This document shows, in pieces, positions 11,456 to 32,950 of a stretch of 64,000 nucleotides of DNA. Numbering within the stretch: position 1 is the stretch's first letter; the number at the start of each line of letters is the position of its first letter. This DNA comes from Zygnema circumcarinatum (Eukaryota; Streptophyta; Zygnematophyceae; Zygnematales; Zygnemataceae), in the NCBI GenBank assembly GCA_037447605.1, contig CM074809.1, positions 4,075,488-4,139,487 on the forward strand. The letters run 5' to 3'. Both the position numbers and the translations under genes were made by a program. The notes beneath the pieces are model-generated. The model worked only from the letters and a program-made list of their open reading frames with translations, ran no database searches and was not told the DNA's origin.

Positions 11456-13544
11456 CTACAACCGACTTCTTGGAGCAAGCTCTCCCTTCCCTTCCTTCGC
11501 CGTACTTTGCCCCCCAACAGAGGAGGGCTGCCGCGACCTCTTCTCAACCATTCGTGACAGCTGTCGCACCGCTTCTTTCGGAATATGACGAGGATGATGG
11601 AGCCACCCGGCTCCATCCACAACTACAGTTGCCCCAGAAATGTACTTTCCTGCAGCCGATTTATCAACCAAGCCACAAATCCCCCGTTTCATAAAACTTG
11701 GCAATTGATAGATTCTCAAAGAACAAATGTAGGTTATGTCCGCCACGAAGCAGAATCAGTTCGACTACAGAACAGCTACCTGCGGACGATGCCAAGTAGA
11801 CTGCAGCCATGGCTATGTCCCACGTGTCTCCCATCCGGCCGAGGGGAATGTAGTCGTTAGGAGAAACTCCGGCTTCCTGGGGTGCCAATTTTGTCATTCC
11901 AGGAGTGTTTCCAATGGGTCCCGGAGCAATCACATTGGCACGGATCCCGTAGTCCGTTCCCCATTCTAGCGCGAGATTTCGTGTAGTTGCATCCACTGCA
12001 GCCTACATCAACAGAGGAAAGGAGAATGAGGGAGAGGGTTGAGAATATCAGGAGGGCAAGAAGAGAGGAGGGAGGAGGGACAAACGCAAAGGAAAGAGGA
12101 GAGAAGGAAAGTGAGGAAGAGAAAGAGTGCACAGGAAGAGGGGGGAAGCGAGAGTTGCAACGGAAGTGTGGGGAAAAAGAAGTGGGGGACACGGGCAGAC
12201 ATGAGAAAGAGTGAGCAAGATGCTTAAGGGAGGTTTAAACGGTAGATAGTTTTGTGAAAAAGTCGATGAGGGATTGGGAGTGAAGGTTTTAAGACAGCGT
12301 GTATAAGCAAACCTGCAGCTTGCTTGAGAAAAAAAAACCAACGAAAACATTTAACCCTGAAAGGTTAAACTCGAAGGCATCCTATACCTTGGCAGCATTC
12401 AGATGCGTCTGATACCAGCCAGCAGAGTAATGCAAGGTGGCGCTGATGTTCAAGATGACGCCTCCCTCAGATGGCTCCTTGCCGGGGCCTCCTCGAGCCA
12501 AGTAGGGCCTCGCGGCCAGGCACATAGTGAAGGTGCCAACAGCATCAATATCCAGCACTGCAAACACACCGTGGAATCAGCAATTGAGGTTCATGAAACG
12601 GACTCATTTGGGCTGCATGTGATTTTTTTTTTCATTTGTTGGAGTTGGGGTGAGGACTAGGGCCCGAGACAGGTTAGAGTAGTAAGAAAGATAAGAATAA
12701 TAACAATAAATATGTAAATTAATAAAAAGAAAGATAAAGAACTAAAGTCAGGCCTTTCACCTGTTCTATACGCATTTGAGGAGAGGTCCTCGGAAGGAGC
12801 TAGGAAGTTTCCTGCAGCGCCATTTATGAGAACATCCAACCGCCCAAAGCGTGCTATGGTCGCTTCCACGGCCTTCACAGCATCCTCTTTTTTCCGCACA
12901 TCCCCTTGTGTGTACACTGCCTGCATGAATTGCATTTTCCATTACTTACAAAGTCAAATCAGGAACCCTTTCCTATCTTATCTAGACCACCTTAGGGATT
13001 TGAAGTTTATGTCTGACGAGGAAAAAGGCTTCTAGGTATTTTTGGCATTCTTGAAAAAAAGGTAAAAAGGCTTCCAACGGTTTGAAATTATGTTGCGAAT
13101 TGAACACATAATTCGAGCTAAAAAAATAGAAAGACGGGTATGATACAATTTGAGAAGCAGCGGGGGGAGGACAAATAGCACATTTGAAGAAAGAGAAGGA
13201 ATCTGAAAGATTACTTTTACATTTTTTTCCGCTTATTCCACTTCGCCTCTCTCTTTCCCCGTCTCTTTCTTCCCCCGCCCTCTCTCCCCTATCCATCACC
13301 TTCCTCTCCCTCTCCTCTTCCCTCCCCTTTCTCCTCTCTCTCCCACTCTCACCTCCGTCCCCTCCCTCTCCAGTTCCGCCACTGCCTCCTTGAGGACAGC
13401 CTCTCGCCGGCCCATGATGGCGATGCGCGCCCCATGCCGTCCAAACTGGCGCGAAATCTCAAGGCCGATACCCGACCCGCCTCCCGTGATGAGCGCCACG
13501 TGGCCTTTCAGGGCGTCGCCACGAAACGGCGACTGTGCGGCCAT
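11456..13544 (-). CDS. SDRB: Peroxisomal 2,4-dienoyl-CoA reductase (SDR family)
   Basis: NADPH-dependent short-chain reductase of the plant SDRa/SDRb-like type, acting on 2,4-dienoyl-CoA during peroxisomal beta-oxidation of unsaturated fatty acids. Exons (gene order): 13353-13544, 12761-12920, 12388-12557, 11780-12002, 11456-11649; 312 residues. The N-terminal Rossmann motif is TGGGSGIG (residues 20-27), then AIMGRREAVL, GDVRKKEDA, NGAAGNFLAP, VLDIDAVGTF, NISATLHYSAGWYQ and DATTRNLALEWGTDYGIRAN with the following PGPIG. The closing strand is ISGATVVVDG. The last three residues, SRL, form a type 1 peroxisomal targeting signal, which fits the location. There is no transit peptide. Introns carry strong purine/pyrimidine tracts. 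The symbol is by similarity to Arabidopsis SDRb. Confidence 0.95.
12010..12215. repeat. Purine-rich tract in dienoyl-CoA reductase intron 3
   Basis: About 200 bases of mostly A and G on the + strand, so pyrimidine-rich on the coding strand. It lies immediately before the 3' splice site of exon 4. It is not a clean microsatellite but a mix of GAGG, GGAA and GAAAG words. Confidence 0.6.
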
Positions 13545-13759
13545 GGGGCCGCGCCCTCTTATGGCGGAGGAGAGCTGCAGGGGAGGAACCGCGCTGCTCT
13601 CTGGACCTGGCGAGAAGAGGGAGGGAAAAAGGGGGCCCTCTGTCGTTCTGAAACAGACTCTCTAGCAGGGTACGAATGATGTTGGGACTGTACGGCCGGA
13701 GGTGGGCCGGCGACCGTATGGAGGCGGGAGCGCACTAAATTAAAGGGTCCGCGGGACGC

Positions 13760-13769
13760 CACGTGACGT
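13760..13769. promoter_or_regulatory. G-box plus adjacent ACGT core upstream of the dienoyl-CoA reductase
   Basis: CACGTGACGT holds two overlapping ACGT cores about 215 bases before the start codon of the reductase on the - strand. Such elements are bound by plant bZIP and bHLH factors. CGTAC-type motifs follow directly (13771-13800). The role is inferred. Confidence 0.45.
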
Positions 13770-13901
13770 AATTCGTACATACCGTACGAACCATACGGAT
13801 GTATCGAAATGAGAGCTTCTGAGGGAGAATTCAGAGGGCTAAAAGTTTATAACCTTATATCCTTTCCGCGTGCATTCAGAGCAAGGGATGATATATTTTG
13901 A

Positions 13902-13975
13902 ACTCACGATGGCAAGGCCATCAAACGTACATGAAGGAAATCAACATCGGGAACCAAAGGGAGCGGTCACAATGG
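13902..13975 (+). repeat. Dispersed repeat copy A (divergent)
   Basis: It starts with CTCACGATGGCAAGGCCATC and then follows the order of the 26626-26728 copy: GTACA, AATCA, CGGGGAA-like and GGTC. Identity by eye is roughly three quarters. It lies outside any gene. Confidence 0.55.
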
Positions 13976-14375
13976 ACTAAAGGTCAAAGAAAAAGCTTTT
14001 GAACGGATGTCTACTCCTAGGCTCAACAACACGGCACTAGAAGCAGCCGCAAAGGTCGCCAAGATGTGGCGCAGCACGCGTAGGAAGGGGTGGGGGACCA
14101 CCGGGACGAGCACCAACAACCCCCGCACGCCGGAGGATGGTGGAAGCAAGGCAACGTGGCGAAGGAAGGCATTCAGAGTGTGTGTAGTGAGATGGGTTGG
14201 TTGTAGTCAAGGGAATTGCGATATAGGAAGAAAAGCAGAGTAGTGCAAGCAGCATTCAACAGAGTGGCATTAGGGAGTTTTGGCCCGTGGGCTTTCTTCA
14301 CAACCCCGAGGGAGGGAAATCACTTTTCCAGTAACAGTAACAGGATGGTACATATCCATCCGATTAAAAAAGTGC

Positions 14376-14460
14376 ATACGATACGGTACGATACGATACG
14401 GTACGAAACGGTGCGGCTCGATTCTACACGACATGATACGCTACGATACGTTCCGACGTG
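14376..14460. repeat. Degenerate five-base (GATAC) array
   Basis: Successive five-base words read gatac, ggtac, gatac, gatac, ggtac, gaaac, ggtgc, then more diverged units, then gatac, gctac, gatac. The five-base period is visible through the whole stretch. It is intergenic. Confidence 0.75.
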
Positions 14461-15364
14461 TTTTGCAAATTGTAAGAACTGACTACAAAATTGACGGCGG
14501 CCGGTGAAGATAAGGGACCCACCTCCCTTCACGCAGGATTCGCAATAGTTATGCATTTTGACTGTCGTGTACGACTTGTTGGCATCACCTATCAAGAGAT
14601 CAATGCCCAATCTCCGGTAATCCAATACACTACGGTATGGAGCAAAGCCCTACGACTGAGAAGTCTGTGCAATCTACTTCTCGATAGGGCATGAACAATC
14701 GAATCTGAACAGTAACTGTTTCCCAAGGGTGCGCGGGATGTCCTAGGCCTCCCTCTATTTTTGGGATCACAAAGCCGCCCTTTCAAGGAGCATGAAGTTT
14801 ACTGCGCTCGGCCTGCACTCCACTCTTTCTAGGGCGACGACTGCAAGCTTTCGGGATCCAGAGCAAGAACGAGCTCCTCGGTACAACCATCCATCTTGCA
14901 ACACGCGACCGCCTCATACTATTCTAGAGCCGCTCCAACATGCGTAAAGCGAGATACACTTTGGGGGACATAGCAATCGCCACCACATCCTCGAGCCATC
15001 CATCAAGCAAGCTGTCAAATGTACCGGGCTTTGCTTCACTGCCAAATGTCTGAAAATGAAGTGCAAGAACTTCTTCTCAAAACAAAATGCAGGGTGGAGC
15101 AGCCCACGTCGCAACCAAGCGGTTGTGAGGTCGCATGAGCCCCGCACTGCGCACTGCGCACGTGGTCTGCAGAAGAACCTACAGACTGGTCTCCCTCTAT
15201 CTCAAACAGTCTTACGGCCCTCTGCCATCCTTTATTCGTTATTCTGATAGGGACACGTGAGTGGTGTACTGTATCTACATGCCAAAGGAATGGTCTGGAG
15301 TTGATATCGAGAATTACAACTAGAACTGGCACTGCAGTGAAACTGCAATTGCAATGATGGCAAC

Positions 15365-25819
<10,455 letters not shown>

Positions 25820-26394
25820 GTTGCCTAATGCATGTACCTGGAACTCTGCATCAATTCAACATATAAGGTGCATCAGCTGAAAGAAATGCTTGCTCCAAAC
25901 ATCCTCCAAAAGCGTTCACTCCCGTCAAAATGCTTTCATAGATTGACCAATTGCAAGGATGTCCCCAGTGTATTTGAATTCTGCAGACATTCACTCCAAA
26001 AGTTGGTCAAGCGAGCTTTAGCTCCCAGTGCGCGTCCATTTCCTTACCCCTTCCCTTCCTCCTCCCCGCGACCGTTCCCTCCCTCCGTCCCTCCCTCCCT
26101 CCCTCCCCTCCTCGGCGCCCTCTCCGCCTCTCTCTCACACTCTCTCTCACTCGAGCATTTCGCGCCAAAAGGGAAGGGTTTCAAAATGTGCGCCCTCCCT
26201 TATACGCACGTCCGTACATAAATTGCTTGCTCGTACGGTGTCATACGGTTCGTACGCCATAGTACAGTTTTGTACAGTTAACGTACGGTGCGTGGCGTAA
26301 CATTGGTGACGGAAATCGGACTTTTGCAACCGAACTGTAACGGTAACAGTAACCGTAACTGTCCAGCAAGGGCTGACATATGTGGAGGGGACGG

Positions 26395-26510
26395 GATCTG
26401 GCACTAATCTCGCGGTGGCAATGCCATCATCCACTGTGCATGGACTTGTCGTGGCTTTGTCGAACGACAAAATGTGGAACCAAAGTGAACCGGTCACGAA
26501 TGAGTTAGGA
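26395..26510 (+). repeat. Dispersed repeat copy B
   Basis: It has the shared lead-in TGGCACTAATCTCGCGGTGG and GCAATGCCATC, then diverges, ending in a GGAACCAAAGTGAACCGGTC block that resembles the same position in copy A. Confidence 0.6.
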
Positions 26511-26625
26511 GCGAAAGGAACAATGTGGGCGTGCCTCTCGTGTGTGGAGGGGTGCTTTTCTGTATCTTGGCTTTCACATTGCAAGGGCAAAAGGTCTTCT
26601 TCACTCTCAGCACTTGGAGAGGAAG

Positions 26626-26728
26626 AGGATGTGGCATTGATCTCACGATGGCGATGCCATCAACTGTACAGGGTCAAAATCAGCACGGGGAATCACGAGG
26701 AACTGGTCGCAAAGTACCTAAGGACAAA
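26626..26728 (+). repeat. Dispersed repeat copy C (best conserved)
   Basis: The lead-in GGATGTGGCATTGATCTCAC runs into the palindromic core GATGGCGATGCCATC. This is followed by GTACAGGG, AAAATCAGCACGGGGAATCA and CGAGGAACTGGTCGC. The reverse complement of this order is found at 36916-36993. Confidence 0.75.
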
Positions 26729-27227
26729 ATAGCCTTTGCCGGTAACAAAACAACTTTGGGTTATAAGAAACGCAAGACGCACAAACACGTACATTACTTT
26801 ATAGCTCAAAAGCAACTTTCAGTGAAGCAGGTTAGCCTTTCTCGCTTTTTTCTTTGCTCGCTATCCTTAATAACGAGCAAGATCCGATTCTTAAGTGATA
26901 GGTGGAGCTCTTCGCGCCACAATTTGGAAGAAGCTATTAGGAATATGCGCCATAATAATAGAAGGAAAAGCTTGTCAAGCTTGTTCTGAACCTGATTGAG
27001 CCACGCAAGGCAGCCTTGATCCATTAAACTCTACATTCCACTTCACACGCTCTAAAACACCGCCTACAACAATTTCTCTCCGCCCTTCCTCCTCCCTCAG
27101 CAGCTTTACTGTCTTCCTTCCGTATACCTTTTAGACGTAAGGCCGCAATCTCCACTCCCCTTGTATATTCATTAAAATAAAGGTGCAGAAATGAGATTAG
27201 CTCTGACAAGAACGTTTCTCCCTTTGC

Positions 27228-30200
27228 TCAAACTGTAACAGATGCGGACACAGAAGTGGCCACCTCCGCTGCATAGGCACGCGCCCATCCGTCATAATGC
27301 ACTATCTCTTCTAGATTGGGCTGAAGCACCACCTCCTCCTTGTGCTTGTTGCAGGTTTTCTCAATCACCTTCACAATATCCAGATAGGAAATTCTGCACC
27401 AGGGACACCATCGAAAGAGACAGAAAAAAAGCGAGAGACTGTGTGAGCGAGAGAGAGAGTCAGAAGGGGAGAGAAAGAAAGAAAGTGAGGGGCGCGTGAG
27501 AAGGGCGAACGTTGAACAGTAGAGGAAAGAGCCCTCACTTCTCATCGATGAACATCTCCACTGCCTGCTCATTCGCTGCGCTGAGGACACCGGTCATTGT
27601 GCCGCCGATCCGGCCGGCTGCATAGGAGAGGTCCATGGATGGGTACTTAGCGCGGTCGGGCTCTCTGAACGTCAGGTTGCCCATCCTGCACATGCTCAAC
27701 AGCAGAAGGTCAACAGCCTATCTGGAGAGCGGAGAGCTCGAAAAGTGTCAAACCTTAGAAACCCAGAACAACTGCAGATGTAATCTTGCCCAAGGCTCTA
27801 TGCTTCACAATAACCCTAAAAGGCCCTCAATGTCAAGTAAAGTACGTACTTGATGAAGTCGAGACGCGGCCAGGTGACTTCGGAACTGGGAAGTCGGTCG
27901 GGCCATGACATCGTGTACAGGATTGGTAGCCGCATATCAGGCCATCCCAGCTGCCCTAAAACAGACGAATCCTGAAACACTCCAACACAGCAAGAAGTGA
28001 TTCCAACACTGTAAAAATTGGTCCATTTTAAGTAGAGCTTCAAAAACCCGCATCTGCCTTCTTCGCTCTGGAGGCATTCACAGCGAACGAGTTTCTCGGT
28101 TCAGAGTTTCGGAGTCCTAACTCTATTCGACTTTGAGACGAAATCTGGTTCAGCAATGTTCACACTTTTAGTAGGTAGTCTGACCACACTCCCTCCCAAC
28201 TCTCTCTGAGTTAGGGTACTGAGCCTCCCCCCCTCCCCTCCTCTTCACATTCCCACTCTCCTTCCCTCTGCCCCCTCCCACTGCCTCCCTTACCTGCGTC
28301 TCGATCATAGAGTGAATGATGCTCTGTGGATGAATCACAATCTCAATGTTGTCGTAGTCCGCTCCGAACAAATAATGCGCCTCGATCACCTCCAATCCCT
28401 GCCGACATAAAATTTACAACTTCAGCAATTATTCAGATTCAAATGCTATTGTGAGTTGTTCACAAGAATATGCTCAAGTAGGATTGGCAATGTAGTAAGC
28501 CTTAATATAGTTAAGGACAACATCACCTTATTCATCAATGTGGCCGAGTCCACTGTAATTTTCTTTCCCATACTCCAATTGGGATGCTTTAGCGCATCGG
28601 CAACCTTCACATCTTTCAGGCGCTCCACTTCCCAGTCTCTGCATACAAATGCAAACGCAAATTAGGGTTTCAGTGTTCTTAGTTTCAGAGTTCTGGTGTT
28701 TAAAAGAGTTGTTAAGAGTATCAGAGATTCTACAAATATATTTATTGCTTTCAAAATTTGAGACTTCATGTTTTCTTTACGAACCTTAAGGTATTCTGAC
28801 TGTGGCTTCAAGGACTAATCTAGTTTGCTAACATTTTCGAATTCTTTCCGGCTCAAAGAGTTTGAAGAAATACGAAATATGCTTGGACATTTTAATCAGA
28901 AATCTGCGTATCCGGTTTCCTGAAGGAGAGTACCTGAAGGCTCCTCCAGACGCTGTAAGAATGATTCGACGGAGCCCTCCTTCAGGCAGACCTTGTAAGC
29001 ACTGCGAAAAAGTAAATGACCCAAAGAGAAGAATATGAACACCATGCTCGCTCCTATCACCAAGAAACGTGACATCGCGTCCTCTAAATTGCTACATCCT
29101 TAAGTGTCTCCAAAACCCTAAGTTCTTGAAAATCATGTGCAACCTAAATTCCTCAAATAATTTCAAATACCTGAAAGATGGCCGAATGTTCAGAATCCGC
29201 GGGAAGGATGTTGATTCCGTGCTTTTTCGCTAGGGGAAGCACATATGGCCCTCCTGCAATCAGAGTTTCTTTGTTCGCTAGAGCAATGTCCTTTCCTGCT
29301 TCAATAGCAGCTACTGTTGGCTGTAACACAAACAAACAAACAAACAAACAAACAAACAAACAAACAAAGGTACGTTACAACTTTGCGTTTTCGAGCGTGT
29401 GGAAGTTTAAGGATCATGTACTTGTTTCGTCAAGAAATGTCAGCAGTTAAATGTGAGAGACGATAGTAGGCGGAACAAAAGAGAAAAAGGAGAATGGAGA
29501 CGAGAGAGAGGGCGCAAAGCAATGAGTAGATGGGACGAAGGAGAAGTGGAGATGGAGGGCGAGAGAAATACGAGGAAGGGCAGAAAGGACAAGGGCGATA
29601 GAGGACGGTGAAGTAGCGATGAAGATAGTGAATGAGAGCAAGGGTGACAAGAGTTGGGGGACAAGTGAACAGTGTGAGGAGTTCGATAGCGAGAGATAGA
29701 GAGAAAGGAGAAGGAGAAAACGATGGAGATAGCGGGAGGCAAGAACTGCCCACCTTAAGGCCAGCACAGCCCACAATGCCTGTGACGACTGTCACGGCCT
29801 CCTCGTGCCTTGCCACCTGTCACATGTTTTGTGATAAGAAACTCTAAAATGATAGACTCTTGAAACAAGACCATTACGCTGCTTCGCATACACAGGCAGA
29901 AAATGAACCCTACAATTGTTTCACGGGAAAGAAATGGAAAAGAGTACAAAATCGTCACACAAACGACTTAATGCCGTTAGAGATGGTCACATAGGCAAGC
30001 TTCCAGAAGCTGCAGTCTCACCTCCACAATGCCTTCGTCACCAGACAAGATGATAGGCTGTTGATCCACATCCCTGATGGCCTCCTTGAGGTCCTTCACT
30101 AGGGAAGCGTTTTGTATGGACACCATTTTCGGCTTAAATTGGCGTATCTGTAAATAGCCCGAGGCAGTTCGTCGTTTTCAAGCCACTGAATCAAAATAAG

Positions 30201-32015
30201 CATACATTTGCGCACAATTTACAAAAACCACGGACTGTGCTGATGCGTAGAACCCTGACGTGCTCTGAAGCAGAAGAATACACCTCCTCTTGAACATATT
30301 ATTGACCTGCTTAGGCTCGAGGCAGTAAAAGGGAGTCCAAAGTGAAATTGCAGCTTACCTGCTCTGCCAGTAATGTGATGTTTGATCCGGCTGAAAGGGC
30401 GACAACACGGAACCGCTCCGGATATTCCGCTACGATGTCTAATGTCTGAAGCAACAAAGGTCGATTTAGTGAGCTTCACCCGCACTATTATGAGCCTTGA
30501 TGAGTCTGACGATCACTAGTTGTCTGCCCTTCCTTAATCCTTACTGAAGCTGACCTAAGCCATCAGGCTATGGGGTTTTCACGGGTTAAGGGACTAAAGT
30601 TTAGACTTGCAACCTGAGTGCCTATGGATCCGGTTGACCCGAGCAGAGAAATCGGCTTTGGAGCGTCCCAAGTGTACGGATTTGTAGGCGGGGGAACTCT
30701 CCCTGGCCATGCTGGCGGCACCGTGTTGGCCGAACAGGTTGTGCCAGCTGTCCGCTTCTGACTGGCCACACTTACAGCGTGTCTCTGCTTCCTACCTGCC
30801 AACAGTCTCCCCTAAATGTGTCAAATCGTGGCATCGTTTTCTTCTTTTTACTTGATCAAATTTGATGGAGATAAAGATACTGACCATATCAAATTATAAT
30901 AAGGAATGCCTGAAAGACCAGGTCCCTGGAGTTTGAAAACATAAAAAATAATGCCAGTGACAGAATGCATCGCACGATACAAAATAGGAAGGACCCTGTC
31001 ACTTTTATAACAAAGAGCCGCAATTATAAAGGTTCATGTACTAGACATAAACCAGGAAACAAAAAACTGCTGCCATCAAACAGCAACGACCAACTCCAGC
31101 TTTTTACTGTTTGATGAATTTAGAAATGATCACTACAAAAGTTTCCGTTCACTCACTTGTAAGCTTCACTCCTGAAAAGAGTTTCGGAAGCTGCGTAGCA
31201 CCACAGCTCTGCATTCACCCTTAAAACAAAGTTACCAACATAGAAACAGAGAATCCGTCCGCGACTCTCAACTCGGCACCACGATAAGATCACACATAAT
31301 TCTTGGAAGCGGCATAATAGTCTTTAATTAGCCGAACTAAATGAAGGCGATAAAGCTTAAGCATCAGCAACTGTATTTAGCAAGAGGCACCGATCGTGGC
31401 TAAGAGCGAAACAACACGCATTAGCCTTCTGATCATCTCAGCTCTGCTCTTCTTCTGATTTCTCCCTCTCCATCTCTCTCTACCTCACCCTCCATTCTCC
31501 TTTTTCAAATTATTGCCCCTTTCTCTATTTTTTCATCTCTATGTCTCACTCTCTGCTTAGAACGTCTCCACTCCCACTCCCTTCACCTCCCGTCATGTCA
31601 CCACTCCTCTCCCTTTCCCCTCCTTCTCCATTTGCCTGCCTTTCACCCTTCCACACTTATCGCTCCTAATCTCTGCCTCCTCCAACCTCCTTCCTTCCTC
31701 TCTTCTCACTTCCCTTTCCCCGCATCTCGCACTCACTCCCGTTTCCTCTCTGTCTCCGCATCGCCTCACTCCTCCCTATCTCCTTCCCTTTTTACTATTC
31801 CATAACTCACACATTATCCTCTCCTCTCCTCCTTTTCCTCCCTTCCCTACCTCATTTCCTCCTTCCCTCCCTCCCTCCATCCCACCCATCCCGCACCCCC
31901 AAGCCGTACACCGTTCTCTAACACTCACGTTGCAAAAATCCGCGTCCGTTCCCCCCACCACAGAGCTTCCCCGTGTCGGCAGCAGGAACGCTCTGGAGGC
32001 GGTGGCAGCAGCCAT
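27228..32015 (-). CDS. DXR: 1-deoxy-D-xylulose 5-phosphate reductoisomerase
   Basis: NADPH- and divalent-cation-dependent plastid enzyme that makes 2-C-methyl-D-erythritol 4-phosphate, the committed MEP-pathway step. Exons in gene order: 31929-32015, 30614-30811, 30359-30445, 30022-30147, 29754-29816, 29171-29320, 28934-29001, 28527-28638, 28294-28398, 27850-27971, 27539-27685, 27228-27393; 476 residues, the usual plant length. A transit peptide leads to the plant Pro-rich motif PPAWPGR (residues 61-67) and the NADPH motif GSTGSIG (87-93). Then come [11 protein letters not shown], the metal-site string [60 protein letters not shown] and [11 protein letters not shown]. All introns are GT-AG. 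A G-box lies about 90 bases upstream of the ATG, in line with light control of this pathway (inference). Confidence 0.98.
29327..29369. repeat. (AAAC)n microsatellite in DXR intron 5
   Basis: About ten uninterrupted AAAC units, a few bases before the 3' splice site of exon 6, so TTTG repeats on the coding strand extend the pyrimidine-rich acceptor region. Confidence 0.9.
29455..29750. repeat. Purine-rich tract in DXR intron 5
   Basis: About 295 bases of GAGA, GGAG and GAAGG words on the + strand, starting right after the 5' splice site of exon 5 in gene orientation. It is pyrimidine-rich on the coding strand. Confidence 0.6.
31440..31915. repeat. Pyrimidine-rich tract in DXR intron 1
   Basis: Roughly 475 bases of C and T words (CTCC, TTCC, CTCT) on the + strand, purine-rich on the coding strand. 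It ends a few bases from the 5' splice site of exon 1. Confidence 0.65.
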
Positions 32016-32102
32016 GGCGGCGCAGGCCCCTTGAAATGAAGCAGGCAGAAGGAGAGAGCCTCATCGCCAGTGGTGCACTTTTGTGGCAGAGGGGCCTCCC
32101 TG

Positions 32103-32110
32103 CCACGTGG
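32103..32110. promoter_or_regulatory. G-box CCACGTGG upstream of DXR
   Basis: A perfect palindromic G-box lies about 90 bases before the DXR start codon. G-boxes bind bHLH (PIF-type) and bZIP (HY5-type) factors in plants. The position may be in the leader or proximal promoter. The role is inferred. Confidence 0.5.
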
Positions 32111-32497
32111 CGGCCAAGGAGGGGCTCACGATATTCCGTGCACAGCCCAAAATGTACGAGCCGTACCCGAAAGAGTAAGGTACGTTGTGCGCGTATCCGA
32201 GGGGATGTGTGGTAACGGCACAGTTTAAGAGGGACGCTGGACGAAGCTTGACGTGACAGGGTGGGTGCTCGTGTCAGCTTTTGGGGCGCTTTATTGTCTG
32301 AGGAGACTCGTCAAATTTGTACCTTACATGCACACATTTTTCCCAAATGCCGAACAGGGTAGGGGGGGGGTCCATCTTGAAAGCAAAGTTTCTGAAGCCA
32401 CACTGGTAGTCAACGCCACTTGGGCGCGAGATTTCAATATGACTGGTTTTCTTTTCGCATTAACATTCACAATAATACTTTTATTTTTCTTTTTCTT

Positions 32498-32533
32498 GAT
32501 GGCATCGCCATCGCGAGATCAATGCCAAATCCC
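32498..32533 (-). repeat. Dispersed repeat copy D (short, inverted)
   Basis: Read on the - strand it gives GGGATTTGGCATTGATCTCG, then CGATGGCGATGCCATCA, and stops. Only the lead-in and palindromic core are kept. Confidence 0.6.
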
Positions 32534-32950
32534 TTCTTTTCTTTTTTGGGCCAAAGACATCGGTGGCATGGTACAGCCACACAGCCGCACTTGACTGGTG
32601 GGACTGACGGCCATTGAGCGACATGAAGGGAGTCAAATCGGAACAACGGACCGTTGCAGCGCTGGGTATTCTCCGGCCTGCAATAGGCGCTGTGCTGTGG
32701 CGACAACGGGGGCATGGCGTGACAAATGGTCACATGCTCTCCCCGGCCTGTTGACAAAACACGCGGTGAAATCTCTCATACTGCGCGACGCTGTCTTACA
32801 GTTTCCGCATGATACAAAAAATGCCAAGACGAGGCTATTGTGCCACAATACAATTTCATTCCTATGGAGTCGTTTGTCTTCTCCGACTGCAAGATTAGGC
32901 TTTTATTTACAGATGGTTCACAGACTACAAAGTCCATCAGCTTCAGGTGT

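Larger units (their letters stand above)
13545..15364. other. Intergenic region with repeats, no gene
   Basis: This lies between the start of the reductase gene (-) and the 3' end of SMC3 (-). It holds the G-box pair and CGTACGG-like motifs at 13760-13800, one copy of the dispersed repeat (13902-13975) and the five-base GATAC array (about 14376-14460). The remainder, 14480-15364, shows open frames only by chance and probably includes the SMC3 3' untranslated region. Confidence 0.5.
25820..27227. other. Intergenic region, SMC3 5' flank and DXR 3' flank
   Basis: It contains a pyrimidine-rich tract (about 26035-26155), a cluster of CGTACGG-like motifs with gtaac words (26222-26365), and two copies of the dispersed repeat (26395-26510 and 26626-26728). 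Nothing after 26730 looks coding. The long open frames over the repeats have no splice support. Confidence 0.5.
32016..32950. other. Intergenic region, DXR promoter and DUF707 3' flank
   Basis: It holds the G-box (32103-32110), CGTAC motifs (32155-32185) and an inverted copy of the dispersed repeat core (32498-32533). Open frames between 32253 and 33020 on + have no supporting motifs. Confidence 0.45.

Noticed and set aside
13494-13504. G-box CCACGTGG near the dienoyl-CoA reductase start
   Set aside because: It lies within exon 1 coding for the conserved GHVAL segment, so the protein sequence explains it.
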